Source: Archegozetes longisetosus
Taxonomy: Eukaryota > Arthropoda > Arachnida > Sarcoptiformes > Trhypochthoniidae
Direction of reading: 5' to 3'
Assembly: GCA_018873245.2 (NCBI GenBank)
Contig: JAEMBT020000004.1
Span: 1,332,573 to 1,396,572 of the forward strand
Length of the DNA stretch: 64,000 bases
Each line of letters begins with the position of its first letter. Within the stretch, counting starts at the first letter, position 1. The notes beneath the pieces were generated by a model that was not told where the DNA came from, did no database searches, and saw only the letters and a program-made list of their open reading frames with translations. Positions 42,637 to 54,400 of this stretch are shown here, piece by piece. A program made the position numbers and the translations under genes.

Positions 42637-42782
42637 TGGACATTGGGAACGATGTGATAAACCTATCACGTAATAGCAAACGAAGTTTTAGTGATAGCCT
42701 ACCCAATGGTTCGCAACAGCAGTTGGGATCGAGTTTGAATTTGTCACAACTGACCGCTGATCACGAATCTGACCATTCGTTG
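42633..42782 (+). CDS. FoxP: FoxP coding exon 1
   Basis: Encodes residues 1-50, starting MMDIGND and ending at a GTAAGT donor (42783) in phase 0. The exon itself begins at 42627 after a TTTTCTTATCTAG acceptor, so an upstream non-coding exon must exist. The segment is Ser/Asn/Gln-rich with no domain. Residues DVINLS loosely resemble a CtBP-type PxDLS motif, but that is only a resemblance. Confidence 0.85.
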
Positions 42783-45397
42783 GTAAGTTTTATGTCAGAT
42801 GAAGTATTTTTTGTTATATCAACATTTTTCGCTCTCTCAGTATCTTAAAAATTTTGATTAGCCTAAAAGTTAGTCTAAAAATTTTGATTTTAAGAATGCC
42901 GTAAAAACAAATCAATCATAAAATCATTGACTCAAAGACTAATGAAAGTCTATTTTTTTAAGCCACACAACATTTTATAATAATTAAGAATAATAGGCAA
43001 GTCTGACAAAGTGTTCTACAGCAAGCTAAAAAAGCACTTCTTTTGAAAACTATATATTATTTAATTGAGTATCCGAAAAGTTTGAAGTTAATTTTGAATC
43101 ATAAGAATTTACAAATAAACAAAGCCCAATTTACATGAAAAATACATTTTGAATGTGACCTATGATTAATAGAAAGAAACAATTTTCTTTTATAAACCAC
43201 AACTTGATATCCGACTTTGCTCTTAATATCTGGTCTCTTTAGCCATACATTAATTTTGTTGCCCAATTGCTAGCATTGAAACTAACCATAAGCCAAACAA
43301 TCGCGTGTCGCATAAGTTTTTCGCGTGTTTTTGTCACCAATGAAAATGTGTTTTCTATTTCTATGCTAGTATTAAGTCTCTATATATTAAAAGACATTAT
43401 TTTGGCCTACTATTCCCAGAATTATTATCCATTTCTCTCCATTTCTCTATCGCTTTCACACCTTTTAATTTTATTTGCTTTCACTCCTCGACCGCAAATA
43501 TAGCGCGCATTCATTTCTATGCGATTACTGACCGTTCAGTCAATTTATATTTAATGTGTAAATACTGGATAACAAACTTTTTTCTATTGATATTTTGTTA
43601 GGAAAAACTTATTTCTCTCATGTTTCTAATCATTTAATTTCTATCATGAACAAAAAGATCGAAAAATAAGCTAATATGACTTCTAAAAGTTTTTTTTCAT
43701 AAAGAACTTCGATCGATTCAAACTTTACTATGAAATTTCAGTCAATTTATAAAATAATTAGTAATATATGTTTCGCAAGGTTTAAATTTATCTAATAATT
43801 TTGATCCTAATTCTCGTAACTGCTTATAATTTCGATCGAGAACTTGATATCGAATTAAATTGTATGAGTTGTGTTTTTTTGTTTATCTATCGATTTTCTC
43901 TAACTTGAAACATAAACATATATTTGATGTACTCTCAGAAAAACAATTAATTAAAGGCAACACGTAATACAATGCAAACTTTAATAATTTATATTATTAT
44001 TATTGATCGCAAAATTTATTCGCTTCAATAGAGGAAAGCTCATGATATGTGTGTTTTATTGTTTGAAATACGTAAAAATAATAATAATCAATTTTATCAC
44101 TTGTTTTCCAAATACGAACAATTAATAATGAAATGATTCATTAATTTATGCGTAGGAAAGACACGCCAAAAGTAAACCTTAAACTCAATCTTTACAATAA
44201 ACAACAATTTTATCAATTAATGAAAACTCATATTTCATAAACATTAAGAACCTATAAATAATTAATAAATCATAGCTAGATAACAATTCTTAAAAGCCCT
44301 GGCGTTTCAAGTAATAATAAATGAAATCTCTTTTAAATTATTATTTTATCGACTGATAGAAATTTGAAACCCCATAAGCCTTTAAATCTATGAATAGTTA
44401 AAAATTGCTGTAAAAACTAGCATTTTGTCCAATAATAAAGTTACTTATATCCATCTTAACTACAAGTTTTGCATCAATTTTGTTGTCTATCTATGAGGAA
44501 CGCGTATCATATTATATATTGATGCGATCATTAACTTCAAGTTTTTTTTCTGCTTCTTTTTCCGAGTATTATATTTATGACATGTCGATAGAAATCAAAC
44601 AAAACTGCATCTCATATAACTTATAAATGTATTTTTTTCTATCAGGACTATTATTATTAGTGTTTTTCTATGAATCCATACAATAACATGCAATTGAAGT
44701 GTCAATTACTTTATTTTTACTGATATCGCGCGCACACTATTGAAAGTCCGATTGAAAGTCACGCGATTTTTTTCTGTTCGTGTGTATATCTTTTGGCTCT
44801 CGAGATACTATGTTTGTATTTTTGTTAATTAATCAAATAATCAATTCTTTCAATTTTTAGTCACGAATCGAATGCTTATAAAATGATAATAAAATTGTTT
44901 ATTAAGCCGAATAAATTTTTTCACGAGTGTTTCGTTAATTATATTAAAAGAGAAATTTTTTCAACTGAGAGAAAGTTATGGAAATTGATTTTTATATTAA
45001 AGCTTTAGTTTTCTTAAGAGAAAATATTATTTGTTAATGGTTTTAATCTATTGTAAAGTTTATTAACAGTTTAGAAAGTTTTAGTGAAATAAATTAGATT
45101 AATTATACAAATAATAAGCTTTTTGTGCTGCGTAAGCATTTGAGAAACGGCTCAAACACTTTTACCTAAACTATTGCCTCTACTTTTGACATCTAATTTT
45201 CGAACTCCTATTCAACAAATACAACAACTTTTTCTCTCTTTTAAATAATACAAATATTCTTAACGAGTTTGTGTTTTCTTTTCATTTATTGATTTCATTC
45301 CTTTCTTCATATATAATTTGTGAGCCCTTAGAGAAAAGCGTTAAATAACTAATTGAATACATAGACAAAAGAGAATTGTCTTCAAGTTTAAGTTTTA

Positions 45398-45452
<55 letters not shown>

Positions 45453-48400
45453 CATAAAGTTTGAACAAAAATTGAACTAAAAATCAATCAACTCGAAAGA
45501 ATATTTTGAAAATTATTGTCACAAAGCTCTTATAATTTTTGCTTTGTAATACAAGAATTAACATAGAAGGAAACATTGTTATAAATCCCCTATAACTGAA
45601 TTGAGTGCTGTTCATAAAAACATTAAACATGAATAAGATTAAAATGAAGCTCAATCTTACAAGTAGACTTTCAGATGTGTCTCAAATGAAAAATTGTTTT
45701 AAGTATCAGTCATGTTCCGTATATAATATCGAGTACAAACTGTATGGATATATAAAATAACTATCATACACAAGAATGGTGTTATTTCTCAATCAATTTC
45801 TTTCAGATCTATCTATATATAAGACAAAAATATATCTAACATGACAAACTTATAGAAAGAAAGATGTCTCCTTCTAAACAAATAAAAACTAAGAAATTCT
45901 TTTCGCTCTAGTCTTGTGATAACTCTGTGGATAAATTCAATGATAAGCCTCGGGCTATATTTCAATATCTATTGCATCTGTATTTACGTAACATTTTGAG
46001 AAAAAGGGGGATAAAAAGGAGGAGCTCTTTGACTAATTCCTAATTCTAGTACTAATTCTTCATATTCTTCCATATCTCCAAAGGCTAGGATTCGATCCGT
46101 GATATATATATATATATACAATACATAAGAATAGTTTGATATGAATTCATGAATTTGCTTTAATATTACTTATAGATTTGAAGACAGGCACAGCTTCTAG
46201 AGCAGACTTAGGCATCATTTTCGTCCCTAATACTATTTTTTAACAATTTTTCAAAGTCTAAAAATTCTACAAAGGAGTCCATATAAACAATAGGAATTAT
46301 TTAATCAAAATTATGGTTTTGATTGATCAAGTGGATCTTTTTAAATAAATGTTTCAAATCTTACTTGTATCACAAGATCTAAGCACAGAAACAGTATTTT
46401 ATTCGCGATAAAGATTTAAATTATTCTTATCCTTCGCGAACTTTTATACTCAGTATATATTTTCTTCTCAATGTCTCTATAATCGCATGTTTTATGTCTA
46501 TTAATAGGTTTGACCGCAATTTCATTGAGGTCTAAATTGTAATGAATAGTAGCATAATTTAATTTTTTAAACCTACTTCTAAACCTCATTAATTTTTAAG
46601 AATATTCTCAATTTTATCGATCTATTGCTTACCGAAAAACTCATCTGTATTGCAGATAGATGTTCATTTGATTTATTTTCAATAAACCAGCTAATAAGTC
46701 AAATATTAAGATTTTTTTCAAAAATAAATTTTAGAACTTTTCCTTAGAATTAAATAAAAGTGAGTGCTCAAGAGAAGTCGAGTTATTCTATGCAGTTCTT
46801 GGGCGACAATTCTTGCATTAAAATTGTTTATTACATCCAAAGTTTTAATGTTTGTGCGCACTCTATGTTTTAGTTTATTCATTTAGAAAAGTATCCTAAC
46901 TGTCCGTTTGAATATTCTGTTCAGATAATTTTTATTGTGCATTCAAAGTTGAGTGATCACTACTCGTTTGAAGTTAAAATTGTGTTGATTTCTGGTCGAT
47001 ATCTTTTTCTCTATTTTTGCCATGCAAATCAAATTTTCAATATTTATTCGCTATTTTAAGAGTTAATCGATACTGATAGAAGACATTAAATGTCAAATTG
47101 AAAATAAAGCAAATCAATTAAAACTCAATTATTTCTCAATCGCTTTAAAAGAGAATCAATAAATGCTTCGTAGCTTTCAGGAAATAGAGATATAAATGAA
47201 AATCAATTAATTCAAATTCAAAAATCAATTTCTTATCTAAGCTTTTTTCGCTACAAAACTGAGTATGACTTGGAAAAAATTGCGAATTTTTGCAAACTAA
47301 AATTTTGAAAGTATGAATGGGGTTTGAACCGATTTCTGAACTAACCTAACACAATAGAATCTGAAATGACCGCTCAATAAAATAATGGACTGTATAGAAG
47401 TAAAATATTTGTATAAATAGGGAGAAAAGTAAGAAAAAAAGTTTTATAGAGAGAAAAAGTTTAATTTTGATCCGCGCGAACATCTCATCACAAAACAAGA
47501 GCAAATATTTGTTAAGAAACACTATCGCTGATTGTGATTGAGCGTGACTTTTATGCCATCGACTAAAAACGCCACCAAACAGAGTATAGACTGGAGAAAA
47601 TGTATGTTTTTCTGTGTTTTAAGTCAATAAAATTAGATTTTCTAAACATTTTTGTCTATTTTAATTGTATTGCGAGTTAGTGGAAAGCGCTCATCTAAAA
47701 CCTTGAACAAAGCTTATTTTCGTACTTTCTCAATAATCAGTTAAATCCTTTGTTCAATTTCATTAAAAAGCTCGCGTACAATGTTTAGAGGTTCACTTGT
47801 ACTCTAGAAGAAAAGTCAACTTTTTTCCTGCTATTTATCCTCTATTCCTAATTTAGTTTTGTTTGTGTTTATACGTATGTTATAAACTTTTTTCTCTTTT
47901 CCTAAAATTATTGTTATGTATGTTTTAGTGGAAAATGCTTAGCAAAAAGCCATTCAGTGATCAATATCTTTTGGGTACAGCGCAAAAGATCTAGATTTTT
48001 GAAATTGATCGCTCATCATTTTTGTTTCTCGACATAAGTCTACAATTTTTGAAATTGATTCAGTTATTTCATTAATTTGACTAAAAGTTTACTCAATAGG
48101 TTTGAATTTATTAGTGTTATTTTTTTGAGTCAGAATTTTTGCAATTGAGCGGTTTTCACTGCTATAATTACAAAATAACATGATGTCAAAATTTTACTTA
48201 AACATCCAAATTCTATCAATTGGATTCAACTATTTTACCCAAGTTTAATTATTCTATCAAAATATTCATATTCATAGAAAGTAAAATTTAATTTGTTACA
48301 GTCTATATTACCTCGATTTAAAGAGATGATTTTGTTTAAAGAAAATAAAAATTGATTCTATAATTGAAGGCCAATTCTGTAGCTGCTTAAATTGCTTAGA

Positions 48401-51400
48401 TCTTGAAGAGAACAAATTTTCTTTGATTACAGCTTGCATTTTTCATAAAGATCCAAATGTGTTTTGTTGTAGCAAGCACATGAATATTTGCAGCCTTTCT
48501 ATATTTTGTTGTCATTTCTGAATAGTTGATAAAAATATTGAGGTTATTATGAAAAACTGTGCTCCCGAACTGTAAGTTTGATAATATGGACAATAATTGA
48601 ATAAAACTGTGATTAGGACTAATATTTTTAGGATTTGACGAACTTGAACCCCAAAATCATACTTTTACGTTGGGTTGTCTTCGCTTTACAAATGTTTGTT
48701 TATTGATTAATATTGTTTACACATTTTTCGATCGTTTTGTCCTGCACTCTCACTCTCACTCTCACATTAACGACATGTGCATTTTCTGTACATTTGTTTG
48801 TTTTCATAGCCTCTGCTCATAATCTCCAAAAATCCATTGCGTAATACTTTTTGTTGTTATATTGAGCTAGACATAAGAGCGTATTTTCAATTCAAACCAT
48901 ATTTTTTCTACCCATTGAACAAACACTGAGAATAAACTTTTTTATTTCTAGTCGCCAAAAGTCAAGTTTTCTATACTCTCGATGCGATTCACTCTTAGTT
49001 AACTGAAAAAATCATTTAAGTTCAAATTTTAGTCTGTTCATCAACTGAACTACTCTTTTACTAACCTTTGGCTCCAATAAACAATCAATGCAAGTATTTG
49101 TTTGGTCTAAAAAATTGACTAGTAATAAAGATAAGTGTTTGTAAAGGTACGCAAGAGATCTGAGGTATTGATTTTGAAGAAAAAGTTGTCAACAATTAGC
49201 CAAACAAAAAATTGATTTATTAGATTTTTTATCAGAAATATTTACCCAATAGTTATCGACAATATTTTTAAACAGAAAAAAATTGAATGTTATAGTTGTA
49301 CAAGAAACTTCTTATGACTCATTCAGTTTTTTATGTTATTTAGGCTCCAAATAGTCGTGTTATCGACCAATAAATGCTATTTTGATTGTTTCGTTTATAA
49401 CTGATACGTTGAATAAAAATACAATTATCTGAGACTCATTCCTAACAATGAATTTTTTATTTTTCTATATGGCTTACTTATTCATTTTGACAAACGCTTC
49501 AATGTTGAATATTTTTAAATTTAGAAGTTTCGTTTTTATATTACACTCAAATGAATAGTTGTTTAATTAGTTTGAAAATGATGCCAATACTTTGTTTACA
49601 CACAAACATAGTTTCTGGCGAGAGATGAAAAAATCAATTTCTTATAATCATTTTTAGGACCATATATGTTATGTTTTCTTTTGTTTTTATTGCAATTCGT
49701 CGCCAAAAATAACAAATAGTAATAACAAATACAATTGTATTTTATTGTTTATATTGACATTTAGTTTATTATTATTTTTATATATCAAATAAAATGATAG
49801 AAAAAATACTTCTTTTCTCCTAAAAACACATTTGACTGACGAAAAATAATTTTTTCTACGAGTACTTATTCAACAGTTGTGTTGATTTGATGCACTTTTT
49901 CATAATATACTTGTTATTAAAATAGTAGAAAAAGTTATTATTGTTATTATTATTTGTTTCTCTGGATTGAATTGTAAAAAATTTGTCATTTGTTTTACTC
50001 TGTGTTTACTTTTGTCTACTTCTTATTCCTATTCTCTTATGTCATACTCTGAGAGAAATGTTTTCTTAAGCCTTAGAGCAAACGTTTTGCATCTGTTTTT
50101 GTTTGCTCTCCAAAAGCTATCAACCAATCAGTCCATTGGTATAGAAGATCACTCTATAAAAAATTGTTGAATAAGTTTTTTTTCGAGCATCTCGCTATTA
50201 TATTGTTTATTGCTATTGATGTTTTTATCCTTCCATTTATTCACTTATATTTTATATGAAATTTTTACCCTTCACTAATAAAAATATTTTGAATAAGGTT
50301 TAAATATTTCAAATTTCTCGCAATGAATCTAGCTATAATGCTTCACGCGATTCATGAGATTCTTTAAGAAATTTTACATTTATATCATAAGAATTATTCT
50401 TTATACTTTGATATCTGAACTACACTATACTTTTTGTAACAATTGATGGGCAAAAAGTATAAACAATTATCATTATTACATCAATTTTTACGCAAAATAC
50501 TGTTTTTAACTGTTTTTCAGATTGAATGTTTTATGATAACTTTATTAAACTTGAACTTCGGTTCAAAACATTTAGTATTAACCATTTATACAATAAAAGA
50601 ATTATTTGATTTTTAACAGAGCAAAAGAGCATGTCTTCAACTCAGTGGACATCGAAATAGTAATGATATTCTTCAGCATCACATAAACACCGCATCTTCA
50701 GGTTCTCCGCCATTGAGTGACCTGATGCCAGGTATCGGTGCGAATGGTGGTCGACTATCGCCGTCATCGATGGCTATGATGTCAACTCAGTTACAAATGC
50801 AACAATTGCTTCAGTCTCATGTCTTAAGTCCGTCACAATTGCAGTCTATTCTTCAGCAGCAATTACTACATCAGCACAAAGTATTTATTAGAGAATATTT
50901 TTATTTTATGCGCAATTTCAGGAATTTTCGATACTAAATTAAGCTCTCACTTATTTTTGGGTTTTGGTTATACGAATTTTTTTATACGAAACTTACTTTA
51001 TATTTATTTCTTGTCTCGAGTTATTTGACAAGAATATTGTTGATGTGGGATTTGACAAATTTTTTCTATTATTGAGTCATTGTGCAGTTTTTAGTTATGG
51101 GAAGTTTTCGCTGGAATTCACTTGTTTATTATCAAAATTTAGTTTTACTCGTGAAGGATTATTTACATTTGTTTACTTGGATAGAAGTTTTTGAAAACAG
51201 ACATTTTGAAAGATTTGCCATTTTGCTAGTTTTATAAATAGGCTATAAATTGATTTAGTCCTTGTATTAATTCTTATAAAAATTGTTTAGTGTTTACTCT
51301 TACGTAGCGTTCATGTTTAACCTAAACAAAATTTTTGAATGCCATTCAAATTATTTTTGACTCAATTCCAAAAAGAGCTGTACATAAGAGTATCAAAGAA

Positions 51401-54400
51401 TGAGCACTAAAAAGGGTTAGACAGTCATTTTTCTAATGATATTTTGACTGATGACTATTTTTAACTATTTTTAAATTGAAATCTTCATTTAGCGATCAAT
51501 GTCAAATAAAACAATTATTTTATGAAAACTTGTATGACAAATTTTTGAACTCAAATTGAAAGAATCAAAGTTAGAAAAAATATGACTTCCACCGTAGATA
51601 AAACTTGTTTTATATAAGGAATAAGTTAATTAAACAAAAAATATATTTCTCTATAGAAGTCAAATATAAGAATATTTTGTGATTTACAAAGGATTCTTAG
51701 TTTGCAAGGCTGAAAATCGTTAACCAAAACCTAACCAAAGAAAAAGGTTTATAATTTGTCTAAACTTCGATTGAGCAAAAGTACAATTTGAAGGAATCTG
51801 AAAATGTGAATTATCCAATTTTGAATTTTATAGGGCGCTGATTCGGTGATACCTCATTTACAAGAACAGTTACAATTAAACATTGTACAACAGGGACAAC
51901 TGTTCCATCAATTAAGTACTTGTAACCATAATAATAGCAACAATAATTCTGCCAATAATACCAATAATAATAGTAATAATACGAACACTAATAATAGTGC
52001 TAACAGTAGTAATAGTACAACAAGTTCTGGTTCGACATCGAATGTGATACAATCATCGCATCACAACTCATCACATCAATCATCACAATCTCATCAGTCA
52101 TTGTCATCGATAACTAGACATCAGATTGAGCTACAATTGAGACAATTGCAGTTAGAACAGCAACAGCTTATGCAACAGTTGCATATCTCATCTCAGAGAC
52201 AATATATCTTAGGTTTGTTTCATTTAGACTATAGCTAAGTTACAATTAACTTATGTGTTGCTCCATAAATATCGTATTAATTATTTTCATAATGAAACTG
52301 CTTTAATCATTAATGCAGTTATTAGGTTTGTTGAAGCTTGCTGTAACAAACTTTTACTGTATCTCATAAACTCCCAGTTTTAAGCCTTCATTAGTTATTT
52401 TCAATGTTTTATTACCAATTCAAATAGTAATACATCTTTCTACAAGTAACACAAAACATGCGTTTTTTGTGTTTTCTTAAATCGTTCTATATATTTTAGG
52501 TAATTATTTGCTATACTTAGATGATCATTGATAATTAAGTCAAATCTTAGAGCTTATAATTCTGCTGGATTTCGTTAGAATCCTGTCTTTAATCTCCTTT
52601 TTCTTTTTGTTTTCAGTATAGAAAAGGTACGTTTTAGTTTCACTTTATAATAGACTAAAAATTGCAAATATATTCAATTTGAAATGCATAATCAAATGAC
52701 AGAAATTGTTTAGAAGCCTAGATGAGCCTAGATTTGCGTCATTTCAATTCTGGGCACAATTTCCTGACAATATTCAATAATATGAAAAATAAACTCATTT
52801 ATAATCATTGTTTCGTATTATAGTTAGTTTTACATCTTTCGATAACTTATATTTTAATTTCTGTCTAAAAACCATTCTTTGATCATATTTTCGTTGTAGC
52901 CCTTGATTTCTGGGTTAATAGTATTGAGCTTTAGAAAAGAGTATCAAAATATCTAATAATTTTTGATAAAAGCAAAACCAAAGCATCCAAAAAAATCTAA
53001 TCTAATTCAAGACTATATATTGAGTAGGATTTTCAATCAATCTTTTCAGGGAGTTTCAAAACAATAAAAAGTCTACTTTAGTTGACTAAGCTTCCAAAAA
53101 AGTTCTAAAATTTTGTTCATCAGTTCTGATTTTATATTTTTGCTGAAGTTCTCGAAAGTAACGTCTGAATAATAAGATGCTTACTTCAAGTTAATCAAAT
53201 TTCCGAAAAGTTGCGAACTTTTCTTATCATTTCTATTAATTTGATATGATTTAGGTTCACTTCAGCCCTATTTATCTGAGTTATGGAAATCAATACCGGG
53301 CTCGACAACACCTAATGACGATCTAATAGATAGCTTGCTCTCTAGCAAAGCAAACGGCATGTCATCGCTTTCGTCGCTAACAAGCGCTAGTAATTACACG
53401 AATGGTGACAATCATAGCAATGATTTGCAATCAGTATTGTTCGGACATAATATGTGCAAATGGCCTGGTTGTGAAACCATATGCGATGACTTCAATAGTT
53501 TTGTTAAACATCTTAATTTGGAACATGGATTGGATGATAGGAGTACTGCTCAGGCCAGGTATCTATCAACTTCCCAATTAACAATTTGACAATCCTTTTA
53601 AAAAATCGATAAACTATCTGCAATTTTGGTTCTAAACTCCTAAAACATTTATATATTATCAATAGTCGAGCAAAACCTATTTCATGAAATTATTTCTTTT
53701 GAACATTTATTTATTGGAGAATCTTAATTGAGAAACTTCTCAATACTTGATTAGTTCTTATCCATAAGATTAAAGTGAGCAAAAACAATAACCTTTCTCT
53801 CAAACAATAGATAGCTAATCGTTGACCAAAATTAGAGTTAATGGTGTGAGACGTCCCTTTTATAATAAGTAGAACAACAAGAGAAAATAAACACTCAATT
53901 TGTTAAAAACATTTTCGTTAGATAGAATTTCTCGAATGAATCTTTAATAAAATATATTACAGCGTGTAAGAGCTGTCATTTGAAATATAAGCCATATAAC
54001 TTACAAATTGTACGAAATTTATCCTAAAATCTTAATAAAAATCACCATCTAAAATCCAAGAACTAGTAATAAAATCAATATCAAATATTTAGAGTCCAGA
54101 TGCAAGTCGTCCAACAGCTAGAGATCCAATTAGACAAAGAACGCGAACGACTATCAGCAATGATGCAACACTTGCACAACAAACATAGGGCTCAGCTATC
54201 AATACGACTGCCATCAGCGCTGCCTTCAATGATTAAAATACTACACGACAACAATAGAGATAATAAAGACGACAGTTTAGGGCAAGCTATAAATCTGGGA
54301 CCAAATGGTTTGTCGCGACCTAGAGGCCAATCGCCAACAAACCTCTCTTGATCGATGATAAGTTACCGATGCGTAAGTCGTCCTCAACTCCACCACTGGA

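Larger units (their letters stand above)
42783..50619 (+). other. FoxP intron 1 (7.8 kb)
   Basis: GTAAGT to TTTTTAACAG. No coding exon is visible. It contains a (GA)n run at 45401-45452, a TA-rich run near 46100-46120, a CTCACT repeat near 48745 and a possible MITE fragment near 46505. A long first coding intron is a usual place for enhancers, but no specific site can be named. Confidence 0.85.

Noticed and set aside
46085-46100. Minus-strand GGATCGAATCC, close to a tRNA B-box.
   Set aside because: No A-box or cloverleaf upstream; the sequence there is an AT repeat.
52617-52626. Possible 10-nt microexon in FoxP intron 3 (TTTTGTTTTCAG acceptor, AAAAG|GTACGT donor).
   Set aside because: Including it between exons 3 and 4 breaks the reading frame, and no phase-compatible donor exists at the end of exon 3.
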